64,000 nucleotides of DNA from contig NZ_WTZA01000002.1 of NCBI RefSeq assembly GCF_009827495.1, forward strand, positions 434,001-498,000, written 5' to 3'. The translations under genes and the position numbers were made by a program. How positions within the stretch are numbered: the first letter of the stretch is position 1; every line of letters begins with the position of its first letter. The notes under the pieces are model-generated. The model was not told where the DNA came from. It was given only the letters and a program-made list of their open reading frames with translations, and made no database searches. Below are positions 43,802 through 53,156 of the stretch, piece by piece. The DNA is from Tsuneonella aeria (GTDB taxonomy: Bacteria; Pseudomonadota; Alphaproteobacteria; Sphingomonadales; Sphingomonadaceae).

Positions 43802-45676
43802 CTATGCGAACAGGGCGAGCAGGCGCGCGATCCAGCCTTGGAGCGGCCGGGCTGGCGCGGCCTGGACCATGCCGCCGCACTCCAGGCACAGGGCCTGGAT
43901 GCCCTGCGACCGGGTGAGGCGTTCGGCATCGCTGACAATCCGGCCGAGCATGGCCTGCTGGCGGCCCGCCAGCGCCGCGAACAGATCGCTCGTTGCGGCC
44001 CGTTCGCCATCGTCGATCAGCATCTGGCGCAGCAGTGTGTCGGCCGTGCCGGTTTCCTGGCCGAGGTATTCGGCATGCCACTCGCCATCGCCCAGCTTGG
44101 CCCGGCCGGCGACCCAGGCCAGCGCGTCCTGCAGGCCGCCGTACTGATCGACGAGGCCGATCTGCCGCGCGGTGCCGCCGTCCCACACGCGTCCCTGGCC
44201 GATCTCGTCGACCCGGGCCGGCGTCAGCTTGCGGGCCTGAGCCACGCGGCCGATGAAGTCGCGGTATCCGTCCTCGACATAGCCCTGAAGCAGGGCGTCC
44301 ACCTGCGGGGGGAAGCCGCCGATCAGGTCGGGCTGGCCGGACAGCGGGGTCGTCGAGACACCGCTCGAGTTGACGCCCCACTCGGATGCCAGGTTCTCGA
44401 ACGTGGGCACCACGGCGAAAATGCCGATCGATCCGGTGATCGTGTCGGGCTCTGCGAAGATGCGCTGGGCCGGGGTCGACACCCAGTAACCACCGCTGGC
44501 GGCGAGGTTGGCCATCGAGACGGCAATCGGAATGCCCTTCGCCTTGTGACGCAGGATCGCCCGCCGGATCTCCTCGCTGGCGAGGACCGAGCCGCCGGGC
44601 GAATCCACCCGCACGACCAGCCCCTTCAGATCATCGTCGAGCGCTTTGTCGAGCAGCTTTGCGATCCGTTCGCCGCCCGCCTGGCCGGGCCCGGCATCGC
44701 CGTCCACGATCTCGCCCGCGATGGTGATGACGCCGATGGCATCTCCCGTGTCGGGCATGGGCTTGTCCGCCATCCACGCATCGAGGTCGGTGCGGGCATA
44801 GGCGCCGGGCAGCTCGCTCCAGGTATCGGCGCCAGCGACCGCCGCGACGCGCTTTCCGAATTCGACCTTGTCTCCCAGGCGGTCGACCAGGCCGGCGTTC
44901 TTCGCCGCGGTGGCGGCGTCGCCTTGCGCGGCGGCGAACCATGCCGCCGGGTCGCGCGTGGCCTCCGCCAGGCGCACCTTGGGCCGTGCCCGCTGCACGT
45001 TGGCCTGCCATTCGCTCCACAAGGCGCCGTAAAGCTGGGTGTAGTTCTCCCGTGCCGGCTCCGACATTTCATTCAGGGTGTAGGGTTCGACCGCGCTCTT
45101 GTAGGTGCCGATCTTGTAAACCCGCGCATTGACGTCGAGGTTGCGGAGCAGTTCGCCGTAATAGAGGTTGTTGCCGCCCGGCCCGGTGACGATCGCCCCG
45201 CCCAGCGGATCGACCCACACCTCGCTGGCGTGGCTGGCGAGCAGCACCCCGTCGTCGGTGTAGGCCACCGCCCAGGCGAGCACCGGCTTTTTCGCCGCGC
45301 GCACGCGGTCCAGCGCGGCGCCCACTTCGTTGAGGTGCACCTGGCCCCCGCCGACGAAGCGGGACAGGTCGAGCACCACGGCTTTCACCCGATCATCGCT
45401 CGCCGCCTCGTCGATGGCGTGCACCAGTTCCTGCACGTCGTATTCGCCAGCCGGCGCCTCGCCCGCCAGCAACGCGCTGAACAGGTCGATCTCGCGCTTT
45501 TCTTCGACGATGGTGCCGTCAAGCTCCAGCACCAGCGCGCCTTCGCGCACTGCGGCGGGGCTGGGCCGCATCGTCAGGACGGCGTAGATCGCGAAGAAGA
45601 ACAGCAGCAGGAACACCAGGCTGAGGCCGTCCTTGACGGCGACGATAAGGTGCCAGACTTTGCGCGCGAAAGACAT
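43802..45676 (-). CDS. sppA: Signal peptide peptidase SppA, 67-kDa type
   Basis: A 624-residue membrane serine protease of the ClpP/crotonase fold that digests leftover signal peptides at the periplasmic face. One N-terminal TM segment (KDGLSLVFLLLFFFAIYAVLTM) is followed by two tandem S49 domains. The second carries LVVRVDSPGGSVLASEEIRR, then SMANLAASGGYWVS with the catalytic Ser, and GSIGIFAVVPTFENLASEWG; the catalytic Lys is expected in the first domain near the ASHASEVWVDPLGGAIVTGPG block. The length matches the Gram-negative long form. Confidence 0.93.
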   Translation of the reverse strand: MSFARKVWHLIVAVKDGLSLVFLLLFFFAIYAVLTMRPSPAAVREGALVLELDGTIVEEKREIDLFSALLAGEAPAGEYDVQELVHAIDEAASDDRVKAVVLDLSRFVGGGQVHLNEVGAALDRVRAAKKPVLAWAVAYTDDGVLLASHASEVWVDPLGGAIVTGPGGNNLYYGELLRNLDVNARVYKIGTYKSAVEPYTLNEMSEPARENYTQLYGALWSEWQANVQRARPKVRLAEATRDPAAWFAAAQGDAATAAKNAGLVDRLGDKVEFGKRVAAVAGADTWSELPGAYARTDLDAWMADKPMPDTGDAIGVITIAGEIVDGDAGPGQAGGERIAKLLDKALDDDLKGLVVRVDSPGGSVLASEEIRRAILRHKAKGIPIAVSMANLAASGGYWVSTPAQRIFAEPDTITGSIGIFAVVPTFENLASEWGVNSSGVSTTPLSGQPDLIGGFPPQVDALLQGYVEDGYRDFIGRVAQARKLTPARVDEIGQGRVWDGGTARQIGLVDQYGGLQDALAWVAGRAKLGDGEWHAEYLGQETGTADTLLRQMLIDDGERAATSDLFAALAGRQQAMLGRIVSDAERLTRSQGIQALCLECGGMVQAAPARPLQGWIARLLALFA

Positions 45677-45776
45677 GCGAAGAGAATTCCTTTTGCTTTG
45701 CCAGAGGCGTTAGAGGAGCCGGACGCCGCGCGCCACCCGAATGCGCTTGACCGGCATACCCCGCTCGACCAAGGGC

Positions 45777-46829
45777 ATGGCTTCAATGACATCGGCGGAA
45801 TCATCGCGCGGGGCGACCGGTCCCGTCGTCTCCCAATCAGCGGGACGTTTTCCGTCCGGCGCCGACGCCTTTCCGCACCGCGACCTGCTCGGCATCGGAC
45901 TGCTTGCACGGCATGAAATCCTCTATCTCCTGGAGGAGGCGGAGCAGTGGGTGGCGCTGAACCGCGGTGCCGCCAAGCACACGGACCGTCTTGCCGGATT
46001 GACGGTAATCAACGCTTTCTTCGAGAACAGCACCCGCACGTTGCTGAGTTTCGAGATCGCCGGGAAGCGCCTTGGCGCCGATGTCGTGAACATGCACGCT
46101 GCGCAATCGAGCGTGAAAAAGGGCGAGACCCTGATCGATACGGCGATCACGCTTAACGCCATGCGCGCCGATGCGATCGTGATCCGCCATGGATCGAGCG
46201 GAGCGGTGGCGCTGATCGCCGACCAGGTCGATTGTCCGGTCCTGAATGCAGGTGACGGCAGCCACGAACATCCGACACAGGCGTTGCTCGACGCGCTCGC
46301 GCTGCGCCATGCCCTGGGCGATCGCGGGCAGGCAGGTGATGACTTCACGGGCCGGACCATCACGATCTGCGGGGACGTCCTCCACAGCCGTGTCGCCCGC
46401 TCCAACATCCTCTGCATGCAGGCGCTGGGGGCAACCGTCCGCGTTTGTGCACCGCCATCGCTGATGCCCGTCGGGATCGAGGGCATGGGCGTGGAGCCAT
46501 TCCACGATTTCGATCGGGCGCTGGCGGGGACGGACGTCGTCATGATGCTGCGCCTGCAGACGGAGCGGATGAACGGCCAGTTCGTGCCGAGCGCGCGCGA
46601 GTACCACCATCTTTACGGCCTTACCGCACGGCGCCTTGCGCAGGCGGCGCCGGACGCGCTGGTCATGCATCCCGGGCCAATGAACCGCGGGGTGGAGATC
46701 GACAGCGACGTCGCCGACATGATCGACCGGTCGATCATCACCCGGCAGGTGGAGATGGGCGTGGCCATGCGAATGGCGTGTCTCGATGTGCTGACCCGCC
46801 GGCGCCGCCGGGTCGAGGGCTGGGCATGA
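45777..46829 (+). CDS. pyrB: Aspartate carbamoyltransferase catalytic chain
   Basis: A 350-residue ATCase, joining carbamoyl phosphate and aspartate. Carbamoyl-phosphate motif is [15 protein letters not shown], then [35 protein letters not shown] and the Asp-binding [11 protein letters not shown]; the end [14 protein letters not shown] is diagnostic. The ATG at 45777 has AAGGGC just before it, with another at 45786; the family core starts near HRDLLGI. Followed after 25 bases by an inactive dihydroorotase paralogue, the usual pairing in organisms where ATCase needs a PyrC-like partner. Confidence 0.93.
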   Translation: MASMTSAESSRGATGPVVSQSAGRFPSGADAFPHRDLLGIGLLARHEILYLLEEAEQWVALNRGAAKHTDRLAGLTVINAFFENSTRTLLSFEIAGKRLGADVVNMHAAQSSVKKGETLIDTAITLNAMRADAIVIRHGSSGAVALIADQVDCPVLNAGDGSHEHPTQALLDALALRHALGDRGQAGDDFTGRTITICGDVLHSRVARSNILCMQALGATVRVCAPPSLMPVGIEGMGVEPFHDFDRALAGTDVVMMLRLQTERMNGQFVPSAREYHHLYGLTARRLAQAAPDALVMHPGPMNRGVEIDSDVADMIDRSIITRQVEMGVAMRMACLDVLTRRRRRVEGWA

Positions 46830-46854
46830 TCGCTCGTCGGGCAGGATTGGGGAC

Positions 46855-48078
46855 GTGAAGCAGCAGCGGGCCATCGCCATTGTCGCCGGCAGGCTGGTCA
46901 CGCCTGGCGGCATCCGCGAAGGGAGCATCCGGTTGGTGGATGGCCGCATCGCTGACTTCGCCGATGCTCGGGACGGGGACGAAATCGTCGATGCGGGCGG
47001 CCGGCTTGTTGCTCCGGGTCTTGTCGACCTGGGGGTCTTCGCGGTCGACAAGCCGGCGTTCCGCTTCGGCGGGATTACCCGGGCGGCGCTGATGCCCGAC
47101 CAGAACCCGCCGCTCGACTATGCAGCGCGGGTCAATTTCATCGCCAAGAGCGGGAAGCCGGACCTGTGGGTTCATCCGCTGGCGGCTGCGACGGTGGGGC
47201 TGGCAGGTCGGGAACTGGCGGAAATCGCGCTCATGCGTGACGCCGGAGCGCGGGCGATCGCGACAGGGCGGCACTGGATCGCGGATTCGGGCGTCATGCT
47301 CCGCCTGCTGCAATACGCGGCGATGCTCGATCTCGTGGTCATATCCCACGCGGAAGATGGTGGCCTGGGGGGAGGGGCCGCCGCGACAGCAGGGGAGATC
47401 GCCACGCGCCTGGGGCTTCCGTCGGCGCCGGCGGAAGCGGAGGCGCTGGCGGCCGCGCGCGACATCGCGCTCGCCGAATTGGCCGGGGCACGGCTGCACC
47501 TTCGCCAGGTGACGACGCGCGGCGCGCTCGATCTTGTTCGCTCGGCGAAAGCGCGCGGGGTCGCGGTCACGGCGGGGGTGACCCCGGCGCACTTCATGTT
47601 GTCCGACCTCGCGACGATGGACTTCCGCACTTTCGCCCGGCTCTCGCCGCCGCTCCGCTGCGAGGACGATCGGCAGGCCGTGCGCGAGGCGATTGCCGAC
47701 GGGACGATCGATGTCATCGCGAGCGGTCACGATCCCCACGGCCCGGAAGACAAGCGACTGCCCTTCGCGGACGCCGCACCCGGCATGGCCGGCGCGGAGA
47801 CCTTGCTGCCGATGACGCTGACGCTCGTGCGCGATGGCGTGGTCGATCTGCCGCGTGCCTTCGACCTGATGGCCGGCGCCCCCGCGCGAATGCTGGGCGT
47901 CGAAGCTGGCCGGCTGGAGCCGGGCACGGAGGCCGACATCGTCCTGATCGATCCGGATCGCCCGTGGGTAATCGACTGCCGCAAGATGGCCGCCACCGCC
48001 GGAAACACGCCGTTCGACCGCCAGCCTGCGCAAGGCCGCGCCACCGCCGTGTGGAAGGGCGGCGTGCGCCTCTCCTGA
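46855..48078 (+). CDS. Dihydroorotase-like protein lacking metal ligands (inactive PyrC')
   Basis: A 407-residue amidohydrolase-fold protein of the type I dihydroorotase family without a working active site. The HxH metal pair expected in PGLIDxHVH is replaced by PGLVDLGVFAVD; the later His-x-x-His-x-S block reads LHLRQVTT; and the final Asp of TDHAPH is lost in ASGHDPHGPED. HAEDGG is kept. Such pyrC' proteins are known to bind ATCase and stabilise it rather than catalyse. It starts at a GTG 25 bases after pyrB. An active pyrC is at 9.9 kb. Confidence 0.88.
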   Translation: MKQQRAIAIVAGRLVTPGGIREGSIRLVDGRIADFADARDGDEIVDAGGRLVAPGLVDLGVFAVDKPAFRFGGITRAALMPDQNPPLDYAARVNFIAKSGKPDLWVHPLAAATVGLAGRELAEIALMRDAGARAIATGRHWIADSGVMLRLLQYAAMLDLVVISHAEDGGLGGGAAATAGEIATRLGLPSAPAEAEALAAARDIALAELAGARLHLRQVTTRGALDLVRSAKARGVAVTAGVTPAHFMLSDLATMDFRTFARLSPPLRCEDDRQAVREAIADGTIDVIASGHDPHGPEDKRLPFADAAPGMAGAETLLPMTLTLVRDGVVDLPRAFDLMAGAPARMLGVEAGRLEPGTEADIVLIDPDRPWVIDCRKMAATAGNTPFDRQPAQGRATAVWKGGVRLS

Positions 48079-48090
48079 ACCGGACCGAAC

Positions 48091-48127
48091 GAGAGCCCCT
48101 TTCCGCTATTCACGGAAAGAGGCTCTC
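48091..48127. terminator. Hairpin between convergent genes
   Basis: A 15-bp stem with one mismatch (48091-48105 with 48113-48127) and a 7-base loop, between the inactive pyrC gene and the SPOR lipoprotein gene. A T6 run occurs 17 bases later on the plus strand. Confidence 0.6.
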
Positions 48128-48155
48128 CCCTCGATGGCCCGTAATTTTTTGTGGT

Positions 48156-49511
48156 CTAGCGTGCCGCCATGCGGGTGGTACGTGCGACGGCGCCAGGCAT
48201 CGGACGGCCTTGCGACCATGCGAAGCAGGCCTGCCCGCGCGACTTGACCGACGAACAGATCGAACCGGCCTGGGCGCGCTGAAGGCCGCCGGCCGACACC
48301 CTGTAGTATGTCTTGCCCCGCACTACCGCCTTGGTGATGACCATGTCGAAGCCCGACAGCTGCGGAATCCGCGCCACATATATCCCCCAGGCGCGCCGCG
48401 CAGCGGCTTCGCTGGAAAACGATCCGAGCTGGACCAGATGATTCCCTGACGTCGCGGCCGGCTCGACAGCGCGGGCCGGGGCGCGTCGCACAGACGGCCT
48501 GGCTGCTGCGACGCGGGCAGGCGCCGGCTGGACCACTGGCTTGGTGACGGTCCGCGGCTCCGCAACTGCCGTCACCGAAGCGGCAGCTTCTGCCGTGAAA
48601 GCGCTGTCGAAAGATTGCGGGGAAGGCGCCGGGGCAGCCGCCGCAAGACGGACGCCCACGTCAGCGTAAGCAGCGCCGTCCGCAGGCGGCAGCTCAGCTT
48701 GCGCCAACACCGGGCCTTCGGCGGCCTGGGTGGGGGCGAGCGGTTCGGCAAATGCTTCGGCCTCGGCGGCGAGCTGCGGAATGGTGGGATGATTGGCCAA
48801 CGCCAGATGCACAGGCTGGCCCGGATCGGTGGCAATTCGGGTGCCGAGCACGCTGGCGACCCGCACTCCGAACGATTCGGGCCGCGCAAGTTGCGCCCAT
48901 TCCTGCAGGCGCGCATCCAGCTGGTCGGCCGGCACGTCTTCGGCAGCCATGATGCGCGCACCGGCCCATTCGCCATTGAGGGCGAGGGCGTAGGCGAGGT
49001 TCTGGCGGCTCTTCGGCGTGTTGTCGCCGCTGCGCACGGCGGTGGTGAGCACGTGGACCGCCTCGCGCGTCTCGCCTGCCAATGCGAGCGCGAGGCCGAG
49101 GTCGGACGCCGGGATCTCGTTCTGCCGGGCGCCGAGCACTTGCAGCGCGGCCGCGCGCTCTCCGGCGGCGATGGAGGCAAGGACATAACCCAGAGCGGTG
49201 CGCGCGCTGGCGTCTCCCAGTGTCATCGCGTCGTCGAAGCTGGTGCGCGCGGCGAGGAAGCGTCCGGCCTCCATGTAGGCCGCGCCCAACATCGTGCGGT
49301 AGGCGGCATTGCGCGGGTCTGCCAGGACAGCGGCCTCCGCATTGGCGACCGCGCTGCCGACGTTGCCTTTCTTCAGCGCCGCTTCCGCCTTGCCGGCCGA
49401 AAGGTCGGCACGCGGTGCGGCCTGCGTGGCGCAGCCGGTGAGGCTGGCGGAGGCGAGCGCGGTGCCGGCGAACAGTGCCAGCATGCGGCACATCTTTGCG
49501 GTGCGGGTCAT
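48156..49511 (-). CDS. TPR-SPOR lipoprotein
   Basis: A 451-residue outer-membrane lipoprotein: signal with lipobox ASLTGC at about 21-27, then TPR-like repeats (KKGNVGSAVANAEAAVLADPRNAAYRTMLGAAYMEAG), a Pro/Ala linker, and a C-terminal SPOR domain at about 370-435 (NHLVQLGSFSSEAAARRAWGIYVARIP, TYYRVSAGGL). SPOR domains bind denuded peptidoglycan at the septum. It follows the RHH and ParA genes on the same strand by 26 bases. Confidence 0.87.
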   Translation of the reverse strand: MTRTAKMCRMLALFAGTALASASLTGCATQAAPRADLSAGKAEAALKKGNVGSAVANAEAAVLADPRNAAYRTMLGAAYMEAGRFLAARTSFDDAMTLGDASARTALGYVLASIAAGERAAALQVLGARQNEIPASDLGLALALAGETREAVHVLTTAVRSGDNTPKSRQNLAYALALNGEWAGARIMAAEDVPADQLDARLQEWAQLARPESFGVRVASVLGTRIATDPGQPVHLALANHPTIPQLAAEAEAFAEPLAPTQAAEGPVLAQAELPPADGAAYADVGVRLAAAAPAPSPQSFDSAFTAEAAASVTAVAEPRTVTKPVVQPAPARVAAARPSVRRAPARAVEPAATSGNHLVQLGSFSSEAAARRAWGIYVARIPQLSGFDMVITKAVVRGKTYYRVSAGGLQRAQAGSICSSVKSRGQACFAWSQGRPMPGAVARTTRMAAR

Positions 49512-49537
49512 GTCGTGTCCCCCTCAGGATCCCGTTA

Positions 49538-50065
49538 TCAGCGCCGCTTCACCTGCGCGGCAAGCGTGTCGAGCTCGGGCATGTCGCCCAGAAGAATGTC
49601 CAGCGCTTCGGTCACCAGCGACTGGGCGCTGACGCCCCTGATCGTGGTGGCGAGGCGGAGCTTGAGATGGCGTTCGGGATCAAGGCGCAGCGTGAACGCC
49701 GCGCGCGATCCAGGCCTGGCACGGGTTGCGGCCGGCTTGCGCGGCGCGGGCGCGGGCGCGGCGATCCGATCGGCGAGCGATTCCTGCTGGTGCACGATCG
49801 CGGGGCGGGCGCTCTCGACCGTGGCGGCCTCGGCTTCGGCATGGCGCGGCATGGGCGTGAGCTGCACGATCTCGGCGGTCGGGGCGTCGCCATCGCCCAT
49901 GTCGTTCCAACCAAGATCCTCGAGCTGTTCGGACAGGTCGTCGGCGTCGGGCGCCTGGGTCGGCATCGACGCCAGCGCGGCGTGCTGCGGGCGCATGGCC
50001 GGCTTCGCGCCGCCCTTGCGGGCCAGCAGCGAAGGGCTGAGCGAGGCGAACGATGTTTCGGCCAC
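49538..50065 (-). CDS. Small acidic/RHH-type protein paired with ParA-like ATPase
   Basis: One hundred and seventy-five residues with a disordered, Ala/Pro-rich N-terminal two thirds and a C-terminal ribbon-helix-helix-like segment (RAAFTLRLDPERHLKLRLATTIRGVSAQSLVTEALDILLGD). RHH proteins bind DNA as dimers. It starts 23 bases after the parA stop and ends 26 bases before the SPOR lipoprotein start. No recognised family beyond RHH. A partition-adaptor role is a guess from position. Confidence 0.7.
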   Translation of the reverse strand: MAETSFASLSPSLLARKGGAKPAMRPQHAALASMPTQAPDADDLSEQLEDLGWNDMGDGDAPTAEIVQLTPMPRHAEAEAATVESARPAIVHQQESLADRIAAPAPAPRKPAATRARPGSRAAFTLRLDPERHLKLRLATTIRGVSAQSLVTEALDILLGDMPELDTLAAQVKRR

Positions 50066-50088
50066 TGCGACAGGCCCTTTCTATTCGC

Positions 50089-50808
50089 TTACTGGGCGAC
50101 TCGGCGGCCGAAGCCGCCCTGGGGGCGATAGGCGGCGCCCGGCGCCTGCGAGATCGCACCGGGCGCGGCGAACACCGTGCGGCGGAAATTCTTTTCGAGC
50201 CGGTCGGACACGTAGTTCCACAGCGCGGCCATCTCGGCGGCGGAGCGGCCTTCCGGGTCGACCTCCATGACGGTGCGGCCGTCGATCATCGAGGCGGCGA
50301 AATCGGTGCGGTGATGCAGGGTGATCGGGGCCACGGTGCCGTGCTGGCTAAGCGCGACTGCGGCTTCGCTGGTAATCTTCGCCTTGGGCGTTGCGGCGTT
50401 GACGACGAAGATCAACGGCTTGCCGGCACGCTCGCACAGATCGACCGTCGCGCCGACGGCGCGCAGATCGTGCGGGCTGGGCCGCGTCGGCACGACGATC
50501 AGCTCCGCAACGGAGATGACCGACTGGATCGCCATGGTGATCGCCGGCGGCGTGTCGATGACGGCCAGCTTGAAGCCCTGCTGGCGCAGGACTTGCAGAT
50601 CGGCGGCGAGGCGAGCCACCGTCGTCTGCGCGAAGGCGGGATATTCGGCTTCGCGTTCGTTCCACCAGTCGGCCAGCGACCCCTGCGGATCGATGTCGAT
50701 CAACACCACCGGCCCCGCGCCGGCGCGCTGCGCCTGCACTGCCAAGTGGCCGGACAGGGTCGTTTTGCCCGATCCGCCCTTTTGCGAAGCCAATGCCAGT
50801 ACCCGCAA
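50089..50808 (-). CDS. ParA-like P-loop ATPase (MinD/ParA family)
   Basis: A 239-residue deviant-Walker ATPase. Motif A is LASQKGGSGKTTLSGHLA, switch LIDIDPQGSLADWW, and VIDTPPAITMAIQSVISVAELIVVPTRPS follows; there is no ParB-like partner next to it. The TTG at 50806-50808 gives the normal RVLALASQKGG start and has AGGGGG upstream; a longer frame to 50880 is not needed. Orphan ParA proteins often position cell-envelope or polysaccharide machinery. The neighbouring RHH protein and SPOR lipoprotein suggest a link with division or pole (inference). Confidence 0.85.
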   Translation of the reverse strand: MRVLALASQKGGSGKTTLSGHLAVQAQRAGAGPVVLIDIDPQGSLADWWNEREAEYPAFAQTTVARLAADLQVLRQQGFKLAVIDTPPAITMAIQSVISVAELIVVPTRPSPHDLRAVGATVDLCERAGKPLIFVVNAATPKAKITSEAAVALSQHGTVAPITLHHRTDFAASMIDGRTVMEVDPEGRSAAEMAALWNYVSDRLEKNFRRTVFAAPGAISQAPGAAYRPQGGFGRRVAQ

Positions 50809-50929
50809 GGCTGGTCCCCCTGAAAAACCCTGTTTGCAGGAGCGCACCCATGCACTCCGCGGGACCGGAGATCGCAGCATACCCCTAATTTTGCGTTAAT
50901 GACGCCGGTCACGCCGGGGCCTGCGCGAT

Positions 50930-51334
50930 CTAGTCCGCCATGTCCTCGAGCGCGTGCATATCGTCGTCGCTCAAGCCGAAATGGTGGCCGATTTCATGGA
51001 TCACCACGTGGGCGACCAGGTGTTCGAGATCCTCTCCCTCCGCGATCCATTCGTCGAGTATCGGCTGGCGGAACAGGCGTACCCGGTTGGGCATCTGGCC
51101 GCTCATCTCGATCGAATGCTCGGTCATGGCCACGCCTTCGAACAAACCGCTGAGCATGAACGGATCTTCGATACCCATGTCCGCCAGCGTCGCCTCGTCG
51201 GCGAATTCCTCGACGCTCATCACCACGTCGCCGATATGCGCCGCGAATTGCTCGGGCAGCCGGGCCAGCGCGGTGCGGGCGATCGCCTCGAACTCGTCCG
51301 GAGAGGGCGGGGTGCCGAATGTGCGGGTCATCAC
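50930..51334 (-). CDS. Metallopeptidase family (DUF1025/zincin-like) protein
   Basis: A 134-residue protein with a zinc site HEIGHHFGLSDDD near the C-terminus (HExxHxxGxxD pattern). The N-terminal FEAIARTALARLPEQF and the central EDPFMLSGLFEGVAM fit the bacterial minigluzincin-like family often annotated as metallopeptidase family protein. Peptidase activity is unproven. An ATG pair at the start leaves a 3-base choice. Confidence 0.85.
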   Translation of the reverse strand: MMTRTFGTPPSPDEFEAIARTALARLPEQFAAHIGDVVMSVEEFADEATLADMGIEDPFMLSGLFEGVAMTEHSIEMSGQMPNRVRLFRQPILDEWIAEGEDLEHLVAHVVIHEIGHHFGLSDDDMHALEDMAD

Positions 51335-51450
51335 GGGTCCTGGCTGGCGCGGCCGCGAGCTGCGGGTAACAGCGGTCTGTGTAGTGCGCGCCGCCGCGCT
51401 TGTCAGCGCCCCCCGGGCCCGCTAGGGCGCGGCCCCTGCCCAGTGCATGC

Positions 51451-51541
51451 GGAGCGGTGGCCGAGTGGTCGAAGGCGCTCGCCTGGAAAGTGAGTATACG
51501 TCACAAGCGTATCGAGGGTTCGAATCCCTCCCGCTCCGCCA
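51451..51541 (+). tRNA. tRNA-Ser (GGA)
   Basis: A 91-base class II tRNA including encoded CCA. Acceptor GGAGCGG pairs with CCGCTCC (51531-51537), discriminator G. The anticodon stem CTCGC/GTGAG holds loop CTGGAAA, giving anticodon GGA for UCC/UCU. The long variable arm and T loop TTCGAATCC are normal. Its 3' end serves as the left attachment site of the arsenic island. Confidence 0.95.
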
Positions 51542-51543
51542 TT
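51528..51543 (+). repeat. Left attachment-site core (attL)
   Basis: The 16-base sequence CTCCCGCTCCGCCATT forms the last 14 bases of tRNA-Ser plus 2 bases beyond; the same sequence recurs at 56051-56066. Confidence 0.8.
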
Positions 51544-51596
51544 CTGTCTATCTAAGGCTATGAAATTGCGAGGAAAAAGCCTCAACTAGATCTTAC

Positions 51597-52052
51597 GTTC
51601 CCACTCCTGTTCCCACCGTGTGCGCCGGTTGCCGGCAATCATTGGCGGACATAGAGAGCGCGGTTGCGGGCTTGGGTGCTTCGGATATGCCTGTGATTAG
51701 CCTCTCCTAGTTAATCGATTACCGGAGGCTAATGGTCGCCGAGCGAGGACGGGCGAAAGAAATTGGCAGTTTTCCGCCACTTTCGGCATTCCGGTGTGCC
51801 TGCGCTGGACCTAATCTACCCCAATTTTCCGCCTCTCTCGCTCGCCAATTTCTCAGCGCGCCTGTTTGGCGTCCAGGATAGGCCGGGCCGCACTGCCAAA
51901 GCTGACAGAACTTTAATCCCCTTTCAGAAGGGACGCATCAGGGAGATCGGACTGGAGCTACCCCAAACGCCCTTTGATCAGGCGCGCCATCAGTGCTTTG
52001 CGCCCTTCATCGTTAGGCCGTCGGGTCCTTGTGTGGGAACTGAAGTGGGAAC
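51597..52052. other. Non-coding left end of the arsenic island with paired octamers
   Basis: No convincing gene is visible between the tRNA and 52173. Two pairs of the octamer GTTCCCAC, each spaced 12 bases start to start, sit at 51597/51609 and, inverted, at 52033/52045. An ORF of 137 codons at 51763-52176 has a composition unlike the other genes and I did not call it. Confidence 0.5.
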
Positions 52053-52172
52053 AGCCCATCCTCGGCCTCGTAGAACCGCTGATTTCTCCAGTTTCTGCAA
52101 CTTGAAAGGCGGATTTGATCTCCGCGGAACGCGCTGGGCGAAGCGTCGTCGAGACCGTGAGAGTGGATGTCT

Positions 52173-52394
52173 CTAGTTGATAAGTTCGCGGAACTCGGTC
52201 GCCGCCACAGGGGGTACACGTGGTGCAGGACAGAGGGCGTTCTCGCTGAACGGTTCCATCCAGGTAATCTTGCGCTTGAAAACAAGAATTTCCGCGCAGG
52301 GGACGTAGTCCAGTGTCGCGCTAAACGGCGTGTCCGCTTCGCGCCCCAATCTCGGCCATTCGAGCCTACGCGGCGAGGGCCCGAAAGCGGTCAT
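52173..52394 (-). CDS. Small ORF translationally coupled to arsH
   Basis: Seventy-three residues whose ATG overlaps the arsH stop (ATGA). The sequence ([20 protein letters not shown], then ILVFKRKITWMEPFSENAL) has no signal peptide or membrane span and matches no family I know. The 4-base overlap is what one sees for real coupled genes, but no homology supports it. It may be a decayed remnant at the island edge. Confidence 0.35.
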   Translation of the reverse strand: MTAFGPSPRRLEWPRLGREADTPFSATLDYVPCAEILVFKRKITWMEPFSENALCPAPRVPPVAATEFRELIN

Positions 52395-53140
52395 CACGAT
52401 GAGGACAGAGCAATCGCCGATATATCCTTCTTAGGATCCATGACGCGACCCGCCTCCTTGCGCTCCGAATAGCGATCGACCAGTTGTTGGGCATACGGGC
52501 GTAGCAGCACAGTAAAGCGCACCAGTTCCTCCATGACGTCCACGATGCGGTCGTAAAGCGGGGAAGGCTTCATACGGCCGGCGTCGTCGAACTCCTCATA
52601 TGCCTTGGGCACGCTGGATTGGTTGGGGATCGTGAACATCCGCATCCAGCGGCCAAGCAGCCGCAGCGTGTTGACCGTGTTGAAGGACTGCGATCCGGCC
52701 GACACCTGCATGACCGCCAGCGTCCGCCCCTGAGTAGGACGCATGCCACCGATGCTGAGCGGCAGGTGATCAATCTGTGTTTTCATGATGCCGGTGATCT
52801 GGCCGTGCCGTTCGGGGCTGCACCACACCATACCCTCAGACCAGAACGCGTGTTCGCGCAATTCGTGGACGGCGGGATGGTCATCCCCGCCGACCTGATC
52901 GGGCAGCGGCAGATCGGACGGATCGAAGATGCGCGTCTCCGCCCCGAACAGCTGGAGCAATCGGGCGGCTTCCTCGATCGCGAGCCGCGAATACGAGCGC
53001 TCGCGCAGGGAGCCGTAGAGTAGCAGGATGCGCGGCGGCGGCTGATCATCGCCAAGACCGACAGCTGGTCGAACATTAACGAAGTCACGATCCAGCGCAG
53101 GGAAGCTGTCGGGATCGGGGAGCGTGCGCAAACGGTACAT
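52394..53140 (-). CDS. arsH: ArsH, NADPH-dependent FMN reductase for organoarsenical resistance
   Basis: A 248-residue flavodoxin-fold reductase. ArsH oxidises trivalent methylarsenicals or acts as an H2O2-forming reductase. Signatures: [21 protein letters not shown] (FMN phosphate loop), [23 protein letters not shown], and [38 protein letters not shown] is typical. The ATG at 53140 has GGAGAT 7 bases upstream; a TTG two codons earlier is less likely. Last of the core ars genes, 16 bases after arsB. Confidence 0.93.
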   Translation of the reverse strand: MYRLRTLPDPDSFPALDRDFVNVRPAVGLGDDQPPPRILLLYGSLRERSYSRLAIEEAARLLQLFGAETRIFDPSDLPLPDQVGGDDHPAVHELREHAFWSEGMVWCSPERHGQITGIMKTQIDHLPLSIGGMRPTQGRTLAVMQVSAGSQSFNTVNTLRLLGRWMRMFTIPNQSSVPKAYEEFDDAGRMKPSPLYDRIVDVMEELVRFTVLLRPYAQQLVDRYSERKEAGRVMDPKKDISAIALSSS

Positions 53141-53156
53141 GAGCAATCTCCGTGGA

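Noticed and set aside
51763..52176. A 137-codon plus-strand ORF in the left island end
   Set aside because: No ribosome site, no family pattern, and it overlaps the inverted octamer pair.
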